A DNA stretch of 64,000 nucleotides. Origin: Pagrus major. Taxonomy: Eukaryota; Chordata; Actinopteri; Spariformes; Sparidae. The notes beneath the pieces are model-generated. The model was not told the DNA's origin, did no database searches, and worked only from the letters and a program-made list of their open reading frames with translations. Location: positions 21,149,306 to 21,213,305 of the forward strand of contig NC_133215.1 in assembly GCF_040436345.1 (NCBI RefSeq). Direction: 5' to 3'. Every line of letters starts with the position of its first letter. Within the stretch, counting starts at the first letter, position 1. Positions 54,149 through 64,000 of the stretch are shown here, piece after piece. The translations under genes were made by a program, and so were the position numbers.

Positions 54149-56021
54149 ATGGATTTCTTAAACGGTTCTAATCTCTCTCTCGGAGACACTAATTCAACAA
54201 CAACAGGTAGGTTGAGCAACCAGCGCATCGGTCATATAATCCAGCTAGAAGCTCATCGACCATCCTGCGTATAAGCGTCAGAACTGCATTAAACAAAAAA
54301 TCAATTTAATGCAGATGTTTTCTTTTTTCCTTTCTTTTTTCCCCCCTCAATCTTAAATCATACAAACTTCAGTGTATATTGCACAGCAGGCTGCAGTGGA
54401 TCCCCTTCACAGCCTGACGTGTTTGGAACATACTTAAAGCATGACCATCTTCATCACATAAATTTGACTTAAACTTTGCCACTGCTAAAAGCTAGTCCAT
54501 GATATTAGTGATTAAAGCACATAATATTTGTGTAAATATTAATGACAAAGTCACTAACTGGTGTTTGGTAAGATGTTTTTAGACATTTAAATGACTTTCT
54601 GTGTTTAAAATGTGACAAAAGGTGTTCGCTTCCAACATCACAATAGTCATTACAAAGATCTTTTGCCATCCCATTTCCATTTTTCTGCTCTGCACTGCAC
54701 TGATCGACACACACATGCAAGCGAATCAATAATTTCTACAATGAATCTTTACAACAGCTTAAAAGCAGATTCAGAAAACTGCTGTGCTCTGCACAGTGTG
54801 ATAAGAGATCTGCCTATGCAACACTAACTAACAAACAAGTTTTGTTAATTTTAGTCTGTTGCTCTGGCAACATTGTGATATAATGACTGCATCATATGAT
54901 GTGCATACTGATACATATCAGGAGCTCATTTGACAACCTGATGTTGTAAATGTACAGCACTCTTTGATGTGTTTTAATTTGTGTGCTTCTTGTCTCCAGG
55001 TGTACATGGGGCCCCTCACTGCAGTGCCATCCTCCATGTCATCTTTGGCATCATCTGTTTTCTGGGTATTATGGGCAACTGCATTGTCATCTACACAATC
55101 ATGAAGAAGACCAAGTGCCGAGCCAAGCAAACTGTCCCTGACATCTTCATCTTAAATCTGTCCATAGTGGATCTCCTGTTTCTTCTTGGGATGCCATTCT
55201 TAATCCACCAGTTGCTGGGCAACGGTACCTGGCACTTTGGAGCAGCGATGTGTACGGTCATCACTGCTCTTGACTCCAACAGCCAGATTGTCAGCACTTA
55301 CATCCTCACCGCAATGACCCTCGACCGCTACTTGGCTACAGTCCACCCCATCCGCTTCAACTACATCCGCACACCTTGTGTGGCAGCGCTGGTCATTGGC
55401 CTGGTGTGGGTTCTGTCCTTACTCACCATCATCCCTGTGTGGATGTACGCAGGTCTGATGCCTCTCCCAGATGGCCTGGTGGCATGTGCTCTCCTTCTGC
55501 CTGACCCAGTCACTGACATATACTGGTTTACACTTTACCAGTTCTTCTTGGCATTTGCTATCCCTCTGGCCATCATTTGTTTGGTGTTCTTCCAGATCCT
55601 CCAGCACATGTCCACCAGCGTGGCACCGCTGCCTCCACGGAGTCTGAGGGTGCGCACCAGGAAGGTGACCCGAATGGCAGTGGCTATCTGCCTGGCTTTC
55701 TTCATCTGCTGGGCCCCTTACTACATCCTTCAGCTGGTCCACCTCGGGGTGCAGAAGCCGAGCCTAGCTTTCTCCTATGCCTACAACATAGCCATTAGCA
55801 TGGGCTACGCTAACAGTTGCATCAACCCTTTCCTCTACATTGTCCTAAGTGAGACCTTCAAGAGGCAGTTTCTCAGAGCTGTGCGCCCTGTTAATAGAAA
55901 GTTCCGTGTGGCTCCGAGTACCACAGATGGTGCCAGTGTGAGTGTGAGGATGATACCTGAAGGGGCTCAGCAGGAGGTGCAGGCCTCTGCGGAGATGATA
56001 CCATCTAATGTGACCTCATAA
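54149..56021 (+). CDS. mchr1b: Melanin-concentrating hormone receptor, MCHR1 type
   Basis: A class A G-protein-coupled receptor for melanin-concentrating hormone, which in fish acts in skin paling and feeding. Two exons: 54149-54206 (MDFLNGSNLSLGDTNSTTT) and 55000-56021, joined through a split Gly codon at a GTAGGT donor and a TTGTCTCCAG acceptor. The product is 359 aa (human MCHR1 353), with the intron in the same N-terminal place as in MCHR1. N-glycosylation sites at Asn5, Asn8 and Asn15; seven membrane segments. Motifs: VDLLFLLGMPF in TM2; Asp111 in ITALDSNSQ, matching the human Asp that contacts the ligand Arg; Cys104-Cys182 disulphide; DRY 128-130; CWAPYY 256-261; NPFLY 295-299. Similarity to MCHR1 is strong throughout (GNGTWHFGAAMCT, YWFTLYQFFLAFA), so MCHR2 and somatostatin receptors are excluded. 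The b letter rests on position next to GRB2/GGA3 rather than GRAP2/GGA1, and is less certain than the family. Confidence 0.94.
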
Positions 56022-56121
56022 GTATGTGACTGAATAAGAATCTGTGAATACAAATCAAAAGAACTTCATCAATGTGTATCTTTGCAGCTTAAAAGCGCTA
56101 TGAATGGGACATAAGTGCAAG

Positions 56122-56209
<88 letters not shown>

Positions 56210-57920
56210 CTTCAACTTCGACCTTTTTAAAGGTAGGTAAAATATGTTCACTATTTTTCAGTCAAGACAATAGAGAATAATTGCTCTTTTGTCATTCATA
56301 ACCACACAATATCACTTATCACTTATATCTTTTTAAAAATACTAACCAGCCTGCTGCTGGGGTTCTTAAACCCCACGAATTGTTAAAAATGGGAAGCTCA
56401 CAGTGTATTCAGATGGGCCTATTTATTGAACCTGCTCCAATCATCACAAACCATCTGTTTAACGATATAATATGTAACGTAATGTCAACTGGATGAGCCC
56501 TTTGTGACATATTTGGTTGAGTTGTGTACTTAAGTTATCCCAAATGTTTCTAACAATGTTGAAATCCAGAGAAATCTGTAATTTTGTCTAAGGTGTGTAA
56601 ATAAAAAAAAAACTTATACAGTGAACCTATCCTTTAACCATTTCAACACAGACCATTTCCCAGCAGGTCCTGGTAGACATGCTATTATCTGGTAACAAGT
56701 GGAGTAAATGTCACAAATAATTGCTGCTCAGGGTGGCATTTCAAAACAAAAATCAGAGTACATTTTCAGAGTTGCTTGAAGTCTTTGACTTTGCAATGGA
56801 GAAACATACATCAGAACTGTACACTGTACATGACTGAGGTACTGGATAATGGAAAGAAATTTGTTGAGAGCTTTAGGAAGATTTCGTGTATAAAGAGGTT
56901 TTGACAAACATTCGTATATGTTTTCGTGTCTTTCTGTGACTGTGATTTATGTAAAAATCTAACCTCAGAATAACATAAGGATGGAGAATGAGACCGGAGA
57001 GAATGTCCTTGGTCATAAGGATGCATCAGACAGCGCTGCTTACAAGAGTTAAATGGAGTTGCATATTTGTAACACATTAGCATTCTGCAGACTGAGTGTA
57101 TAAGATGACTTTCATCCAGATGACAATATGACTCCTGACTATAGTGACTGGAGTCGATGGAGAGCAGAATATTTGTATTATATTTGGCACTTTGCAGGCA
57201 GGGCTAAACTGAAAGTGTCTGTTTTTACCATGGAAGGGGTGATAAATAATCAGGGATGATTAAGCAAGCTGTTCACCAAATTCATGTTTGTTTTTTGTTC
57301 CTGATGGCTGTAATGTGCAAAAACAGAATGTGCTGTCTTTTGTTATGTACTCCTTTTTCAGATGTGATTTTGGTTAATTTAGCATTTGGATATCGTCCCG
57401 CTTGTCTGATCGCTTATTTGTCTGTTATCAGGATATCTTAGAAAAAAAAACTTGTGAACAGCATTTGGTGAAATTTGTAGAAAAGTTAAGCCATGGGCGA
57501 AAGGACAAGTGCATAATTTAGTAGTATCATTGACAAAGTACAAAGCAGTTACAAAGCGGAGTTGTGAGAGACTGTGATTTTATCCAACTCCTGCACAAAA
57601 ATTGGTCTTATTGGTCCGTATGGAACAATGCTTTTAGATTTAAATGACTCCACTTATTTTTCACAATCCATAAAGTTGCAGAGTTTCATCAAGGTACCTG
57701 CAGTAAGTTAAAATTGTTTTTTGTCACGCAGTGAGAGTTACTGTATCTGCAGTATCAATTCAGTTTGATTTTCAAAGCCATGAAAATTAATGAAGCGGGT
57801 GCCATTTTGTCAATAATATGATGTTAGTGTTGTTGTATTGATATTAAGTAATGCTATGTTTTGCTGTGTACAATTATTCTGATGTTTCTGAAGATTTATT
57901 CATGTAAATATAAAATATAA
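56022..57920 (+). other. MCHR1-type 3' UTR and downstream sequence
   Basis: No coding sequence is seen. Candidate AATAAA signals on the plus strand are at about 56600 and, with a better context (CTCTAATAAAGATTTT), at about 59244. The 3' UTR length cannot be decided. A compound microsatellite lies at 56122-56205. Confidence 0.35.
56122..56205. repeat. (CA)n-(CT)n compound microsatellite
   Basis: About 19 CA units run directly into about 21 CT units, starting 100 bp after the receptor stop codon and so probably in the 3' UTR. Confidence 0.95.
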
Positions 57921-59888
57921 AGTTCAGGGTTTCTCAACCTTTTTTGGCTTGTGACCCAGCTTTCACAATCTCAGAATTGTCTTGATACCAGCGATTAGAG
58001 TTGCCAAGCTGTCATCAGAATGGCCTCCCATTATTATTCTATTTTTCAGTGGGCAGAGAAAACTCTGAATGAATCATTGACTGTATAAAAGAAGCCTTGA
58101 GTTGGCCGATGGCATTTTGGAGTTTTGAGGTCAAAAGGGACCATATTTGGATCAGAGGGTGGAGCTAGGGAGGACTCAGCCAGCCTACTTTGTTAACTAT
58201 GTGCATTAATTTCTATTTCAACCTGTTACCTGTGTTAAATGGGATGCTCATTTTGGCTAGCGAAAGAAAGGGCTTGAAACAAAATATACTACCAGAAAAA
58301 AATTAACAGCTTTCAGTGTCCTTCAGAACAACCGAACGCGAGAGACATTTTTAGACATTGAAAATGTTACCATTAATTTGAACTGAAAACAGACTGAAAG
58401 GATCAAGTTCTGAGGCAAAAACAGTGACAACAAGTTCACGACCTAAAAATGTACATAGTGCCATGGCTATACATTTCTACACCGCGACTTGTCAATCACA
58501 AGGTAGCTTTGCCCTAAAGCAGGCCCTGCTTTATTGTCTGTATTAGTCTAAATGGGACTATAGTTTACTAAATTAACAGCATGCTGTATTGAAAAAGGCT
58601 TATGGTAGTGATTGGGACCAAAAACTCATCAGGAAACAGTTCACTGAGGTAATAAATCAAATGAGAAGTAGGGTCATTTTCTCATAAGCTTACAAACCAC
58701 TGGACTTATTTGCGAAACCGGCGGAGTCACACCATGCCAGACAATAGAATAAAAACAAAAGCTTTACTTTTCCGACCCGGAGGCTATTTGAAGCTTTGTC
58801 TGTCTTACCAATTCCCCACAACCCCACCTCCTTATCAAACGACACACTGTAGGGTCCCAACACGAAGGATGAGAAACTCTGCTGTAACTGTTTTTTTTTT
58901 GTCTGTTATAAAGCAAATGAAAAAAAGTCTTGTGTCAAAACATCATTTTTGACTAAACATAAGTTGTGGGCCTCTCTATCTGTATATTGTGAGCATTGAC
59001 AGCTTAACAAACCAATACGTGTACTGTGACACATTTTTTAATTGTGTGCAACTGTCAAACAACTGTGCGTTTGTTTGTTTTTTTGAGCTTGTGTTTTTAC
59101 TCGGTGAACATTATAACTTTCTCTGACATTCAACGCATGTAAAGCATTTCCAGTCTGAGATACATGCAGCTACTGTATAGTGTAAAGGTCCTGATATATT
59201 TTGCTCGGGCTCAGGACTCATCCTGCAGATGCCTCTCATGCTCTAATAAAGATTTTAACTTCAATCTTCTTTTCTATTCTTCGTCTATTATTTGACCAAT
59301 TTAATAAACAACGCACCTGTCCAGACAAAGAGAAAGTCTGCAGTGGACCTGGATATAATCTGTAAGTATGAGGCATATGATCATCAATGGATAAGCGAGG
59401 TGGAGAGAGAGAGAGAGATGGAGAGATGGAGCAAGAGAGCCACAGGAAGGCCTCATGAGGTTGTGTGGAGAAATTTAAAATCTTACAGAATTCAAAATAA
59501 GTTGTATTATTTAATCATGGACTAGAATACTGTGCCAGTTGTCCTTATTTTGCCGGGGCAGAGAGTTTGTTGGCAGGCTGACATATGAGTGGGTGATCCT
59601 GAGGCACAAGAAAACATGAGGAGAAATTAAAGTCTTGTTAAGTCTTGGCCTTGAGACAATGATCTGGCGATGAGTCACTGGAGAGCTGGAGTAGATAAAC
59701 TGAAGGTGAATGAAGTGATGAGGGGCTATTGTGCAGAGCGGCTGGAGCGATGAGCTGATTGCAGAAAGACAGAGTGCACTAGGAACACAGGGACAGACAC
59801 AATAGGGAAACACCAGGGGGCTAACAAACAGTCAAGTCACTATGACTTTATGTGCTTACTTCATACATGATATCTCATCAGTTAGATT
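57921..59888. other. Intergenic, no gene seen
   Basis: TCAGGGTTTCTCAACCTTTTT at 57925 resembles a hAT (Charlie-like) terminus (CAGGGGTTCTCAACCTTTTT), with no partner end located. A GA-rich patch lies at 59403-59430. No exon recognised. Confidence 0.35.
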
Positions 59889-59951
59889 GGCTCTGTAGAA
59901 CTTCTGTGTTGTGCTGGAAGCCAGTTGTTAGTTTATGTTAGCTGACTTCAT
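59889..59951 (+). repeat. Dispersed repeat fragment, copy 2
   Basis: Direct relative of 31657-31713: TAGAACTTCTGTGTTGTGCTG followed by GAAGC, GTTAG, TTATGTTAGC and GACTTCATT. Confidence 0.7.
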
Positions 59952-61160
59952 TCACACGTACTTCATACATAAAGTGATACTTGAGCAATTAGCTTGATTT
60001 CTGCTTATTTCAGACCCATGTAATTGTTCAGCCTCTCTGAAAGCAGAACAGTACCTCAGATATATTAAACTATTTTATAAAATCAAATTGGTCATCAGAT
60101 GCAAATGTTTATATAATAAACAGAAATATAGTTAGATAAACTTTTATGTAACTGTAGTTATATATATAGAGTAGTATAGCTGTAGACTCATTATATTGCA
60201 AGATTTTGCCAGAAAATCAGTGAACATTTTAATGATCTGCTCAGTATTAAAAAAAGATTGTAACTTGCCAAATTTGTTAATTTACATTTCATTTTTAGAA
60301 AATTTAGTTTAAATTTGTATTTTCTGTTACAAATTAGTTATATGCAATGGTAATTTCTAAGAAACCGGTTTGGAAATGGTTTAAAGTTTTTTGATCTTCA
60401 TGATGTATTATATCTTATGCTGCATTGTTTTGAAAATCTGTATGAGTTCTGGTATATGCATCGGTATTGTCAGTACCGGAAATATGCTGAAAAATCTCGA
60501 AGACCAACTTTTTTTAATAAGTTACAAAGTCAAATAAATATTTTGATAGCTCTCCATAAGAAAAACTAATCTTTGCACTAAAGTAAAATGGAAGAAACTT
60601 TGATAATTCATTTATTCTTTTTGGCACATGTTTTATTCATTCAGGTAAAACATGACACAACCGATCAACACCAGCATTTTGGAAATTGAGCGTACCCTTA
60701 CCTTTAATACAACTTCAATTGCAGCTTATAGTGTGAAGTTCGCAAATGAGCTGTACAACCTTGGATCTCTAATGCAGGAAAGAGGCACTCTCTGAATATA
60801 TTCCAGAGAGGATGAGAGTTGGACTTGCTTGATAACGTGGGCAGAGTTTCAAAATCGAGTGCAGCATCAACATCATCTGTCGGTGGCACAGGTTAGCAAT
60901 TAGCATGAAAGCGAGGCAGAAAAGGTTTGCATGAATAGTGGGTCTTCAAAAATTCAACCTCCGGCAGGAATTTCATGCTCAGTTCAGGCCGATGTAAACA
61001 CAAAAGAAAATAAAGAGTAGGTGAGATTTTGTAAAACATTAAGAAGGATGTTAAAAATGTGAATCCAGATCGTTTGACCGATTGACTCGAAGTCAGTGCC
61101 AAATGTTGTCCTATACTGGTTGAATGAGACACACCTGTTTTTATTGGATTTTAGTGGAAT
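59952..61160. other. Intergenic, no gene seen
   Basis: AT-rich DNA. No exon or named repeat. Confidence 0.4.
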
Positions 61161-61162
61161 TT

Positions 61163-61203
61163 GTATTTTTCATGAATATTTTAATGAAAAGTCACCATTT
61201 TTC

Positions 61204-61234
<31 letters not shown>

Positions 61235-61997
61235 TGTTTTCATGAAAAATAGTGACTTTTCTTTAAAATTGTCAGGCCTGGACTAGGAAGGAGGACTCAG
61301 GAGCAGATTTAGAGCAGGCTTTTATTGCGAAATTTGATTTCTTCACTTGAACTCTTAAACAAGGTGACAAATAAATAGGCTATGAATCACAATCTAATCT
61401 GCAGGCTGAGAAAACAAGAAACGAAACTACAACTAAACTCGAGGCAAAACGACCTCAAAGCAAAAGAATAATGAAACAGAAAAACACTCCTGAAGAGGCA
61501 AAGAAAAGGGCTAAGAACTAAACTACACTGGCACATATGGCTATAAAAACTTGTAACAAAAAAATCGGAGAAAAAGGAAAAGGCTATAAACAAAACTACT
61601 CTTTCGACTGACTATGAAAACGAATGAAACAAAAGGAGGCACTCCACCGGAGGCAAACAAAAGGCTATGAATTTATCTCGAAACACACTGAAAACAATTA
61701 CAAACAAAAAGTCACTCACTTAAGAGGATAAGTACTAGAAATACAAACTTGGATTCGTGGCTTTGACCAAGGCTGTGGACGAGAGCTGGGGTGCGTGACA
61801 AACACGACACTGGCACAGAACAAAGGGAGACGCAGACTATAAGACACATCAGGTGAGGGAACACAGGTGGAAACAATTAGGGATTAGGGGAGACGTCAGA
61901 CTGGTGGCACATGAGGAAGGGCAAGTGACCTGAAACGAGAGGAGAGAGGACAAGACACCCCTCACCGCGGTGTGACAAAAATATTCATGAAAAATAC
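61163..61997. repeat. Long palindrome around A29, split by an LTR
   Basis: Left arm 61163-61204 (GTATTTTTCATGAATATTTT, then AATGAAAAGTCACCATTTTTC). After 29 A residues (61204-61232), the right arm runs 61239-61269 and resumes at 61983-61997 beyond the LTR. With the LTR removed, the right arm is the complement of the left over about 41 positions with about three mismatches. It could form a stable cruciform, or it may be a tiny palindromic MITE. Confidence 0.75.
61270..61977 (-). mobile_element. Solo LTR, probably Gypsy-type retrotransposon
   Basis: The 708-bp unit begins TGTCAGGCC and ends GTGTGACA (TG...CA, terminal TGTCA/TGACA). It is flanked by the perfect 5-bp duplication AAAAT at 61265-61269 and 61978-61982. 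On the minus strand it carries an AATAAA signal near its 3' end (CGCAATAAAAGCC at about 61328-61316), so transcription was minus-ward. There is no internal gag-pol region and no second LTR, so this is a solo LTR left by recombination. The wording resembles fish Gypsy LTRs, from memory. Confidence 0.88.
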
Positions 61998-62574
61998 ATG
62001 TCAATTGTTTGATAGCGTCATCACAGCAGTAATTTTGTTTTCATCCTTTTGGATTGTAAACTCATTTTGACCAACTCACTAGGGAGCACCATTATGAGAG
62101 TTGGAGAGAGGATTTGACTCTTTTTTTCTGCTAATATACTTTCTGGGCATGGAGAACTGCACATGGCCTGTCTGTTAATATAACCAAGTCCTAGCTAGTG
62201 GTAGATAGGCAACAGTCAACAGTCTTATAGTATGGGTTCAAACTTTCCCTGTATCTGTTTTTTGGTACCTCAGTGTGCACACAGAGATGAAGTAAGCAAC
62301 ACTTTATTACTTTTGAGTTCAGCCCTGTGCCTGGAAACCCATCCAGAACTTTGCGAGGGGGTGTGTTTCATATATCTTGACATGGAGTCTGTTGACATTT
62401 CGAACAGCTGATATGCTTCTGCATCAGTTATGGTTGACCCCCCGCTGCTGCCTCATCACTACATGGGTGTAAGATCCATTTCCTGTCTCTGTGCCACTTG
62501 TCAAACTGAGAGGAGAAGTACTCTTGGAACTGAAGCAGAAGGCTCATTCATACAGCAAAGGCTTTTTTTTCTGT

Positions 62575-62690
62575 GAGTTTTCCCGCATCTGAATCAAGCG
62601 ACTGAGGATAGAGAGTGCAGGCTGCAGCAGATAGTAAGGCCTCTTGAGGCAAATACGTATTGGGCTATATAAATAAGATGTAGTTGACCG
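62575..62690 (-). repeat. Diverged member of the 15700/32805 repeat family
   Basis: On the minus strand it reads CTTATTTATATAGCCCAATA, then GCCTCAAGAGGCCTTAC, then TCTATCCTCAGTCGCTTGATT. The element order is the same, but many bases differ from the other two copies. Confidence 0.5.
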
Positions 62691-62830
62691 ATGAACATCC
62701 TGATCTGAATAATCCTCAACTGATGCAACCGGAACCAGCCTGTACTTGATCTATTCAACTCTGTTCCTCAGTCATTTTGTAAAAAGCCTCCACTCTAAAA
62801 ATGATTGCATGGAGCAATTTTAAATGCCTG

Positions 62831-62876
62831 ACAAAACAAAACAAAACAGAGAAGAACAGAACAGAACAGAACAAAA
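62831..62876. repeat. (AAAAC)n/(AGAAC)n microsatellite
   Basis: Three to four AAAAC units, then GAAGAAC, then four AGAAC units: a five-base repeat with a point-mutated second half. Confidence 0.85.
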
Positions 62877-63536
62877 ACCCCTGTGAACAGAGGAGGATTA
62901 AGGTAGTCATGGGCCCCTAGGCTATTTTTTATGTGGCCCTCCCCTTATGCATCATGCTCTCCCAGAAAAAATTTAATTTTGCACCATGTGTAACAGTGCA
63001 GGAGAATATTTGGCAAACATGATCCACATACACTCCAGTTAGCACACAGGTAGGTCAAATCGAATCGATGAGCTTGATTGGATGAGGTGACCCGTGTCTG
63101 CCCAATCAGTGCTGTTTTGTTTGTTTATTACCCCATGGACCAATAGAGGTCAATGAATTTTTCCATTATTGTACAAGTACCATAATTATACAAGTGTATT
63201 TAAATTTCTAAAAAATAATCTGACCAATTCAAGGACCCCTCCACAGGGGTGGAGCAGCAATTTTAAATGTGGGGGGGTTCTGGGGTAGCACATGAGCACC
63301 GCAACCACCTTTGGCCCCTGTTTCAGTCTCCAAAACTAATGCGATGCATTTCTAGATTTTCTTCACTAGGATATGCCAATAATATTGCATTCAAAATGTA
63401 CATTATAGCACAACGCTCTTTAACCTAAGATACTATATATTCACAAGCAATCACATACCATGGTATTAAGAAATTAATGTATATGTCTTATTAAAGAACA
63501 AGTGTGAGTGAGTGAAATTGGCAAGAACACTGTGTT

Positions 63537-63670
63537 CCTCCCTCTTCTCTTGTGTTATCTCCCTCTCCTTCTCTCATGTTCTCCCCTTCTCCTTCTTTTG
63601 TGTTCTCCCCCTCTTGTCTTCTCTCCAACTTCTCTCCTGTTCTCTCCCTCATCTTCTCCATGCTCTCCTT
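63537..63670. repeat. Degenerate pyrimidine minisatellite
   Basis: A C/T-rich tract on the plus strand built from units of about 24 bp (TTCTCTTGTGTT-TCTCCCTCTCC variants). The minus-strand translation gives a repeated Glu-Gly-Glu-Asn pattern, the by-product of the repeat and not a likely gene. Confidence 0.7.
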
Positions 63671-64000
63671 TGTCCTGACTCCTGGACTTCCCTTCCTCAG
63701 AAACATCCTACATAAAGAACTCAGTGTTAATATTCCTGAACATGAAAGTGTTGAAATATTTTATGTAAACTCAGAACAAACAGCCTTGATTTTGATTAGG
63801 AAACATTCAATTCTTTTGTTGTTCTTTTATCTGCTTTTTATTAATTATTTTACATATATTTTGTTGTTCTAATCTGTTTTAACTAATCTTTCATCCTAGC
63901 CTTTATTGTACTCTATATTATTTTATTCCTCTTATTATTTAAGATTTTAATAGTTTTATTGCATTTCATTGTCTTCATTTCTATTCTTTTCTGGTTTCTG
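63671..64000. other. Right edge, AT-rich, no gene seen
   Basis: Strongly T-rich plus strand. No feature recognised. Confidence 0.4.

Larger units (their letters stand above)
61998..63489. other. Intergenic, no gene seen
   Basis: Contains a diverged relative of the 15700/32805 repeat at about 62575-62690 and an A-rich AAAAC/AGAAC microsatellite at 62831-62876. No exon recognised. Confidence 0.4.

Noticed and set aside
55419-55798. Open frames at 55419-55742 (minus) and 55577-55798 (plus)
   Set aside because: They are off-frame shadows of the receptor's second exon.
54981-56021. Single-exon receptor starting at 54981
   Set aside because: That start is GTG in the intron's acceptor tract. A proper ATG exon at 54149-54206 with a donor in phase gives a complete MCHR1-like N-terminus with glycosylation sites.

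Overview
The window looks like part of a teleost fish chromosome. Its genes have many short exons and consensus GT/AG splice sites. It is AT-rich, carries long CA microsatellites, and holds a decayed Tc1 element and several small inverted-repeat elements. I see no bacterial, viral or plasmid features. Five protein-coding loci can be supported by joining exons at visible splice sites and comparing them with known vertebrate proteins.

Layout, left to right. (1) Minus strand, 1148-1203: first coding exon of a JPT1 (HN1) homologue, whose remainder lies off the left edge. (2) 2404-3699: a dead Tc1/mariner transposon. (3) Minus strand, 4625-7097: complete SUMO2 in four exons (96 aa). (4) Minus strand, 9136-19754: complete GGA3 in 17 exons (761 aa), with VHS, GAT, clathrin-binding hinge and GAE domains. 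(5) 19755-25954: repeat-bearing intergenic DNA plus the probable 3' UTR of the next gene. (6) Minus strand, 25955-45364: complete but divergent GRB2 (215 aa, SH3-SH2-SH3) in five coding exons with large introns full of repeats. (7) 45385-54148: the GRB2 5' region and intergenic DNA, with a piggyBac-type miniature element, a LINE RNase H relic and telomere-like repeats. (8) Plus strand, 54149-56021: a complete two-exon melanin-concentrating hormone receptor of the MCHR1 type (359 aa). (9) 56022-64000: no gene seen. This end holds microsatellites and a 708-bp solo LTR with a perfect 5-bp target duplication, inserted into a long palindrome.

The genes do not form one pathway. SUMO2 is a protein modifier, GGA3 an Arf-dependent clathrin adaptor at the trans-Golgi and endosomes, GRB2 a receptor tyrosine kinase adaptor, and MCHR1 a neuropeptide receptor. 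Their order is informative. JPT1-SUMO2-GGA3-GRB2 on one strand matches human 17q25.1, but NUP85, MRPS7, MIF4GD and SLC25A19, which lie among them in human, are absent here. The MCHR1-type gene beside GRB2 fits the 22q13 paralogon (GGA1, GRAP2, MCHR1), so it may be the ancient duplicate that mammals lost at 17q25.

I did not find a new biological system. The points most worth checking are the divergence of this GRB2 copy (loss of the Tyr7 and Tyr160 equivalents), an in-frame 33-codon alternative-acceptor extension in GGA3 between VHS and GAT, the MCHR1 paralogon position, and the LTR-in-palindrome structure.
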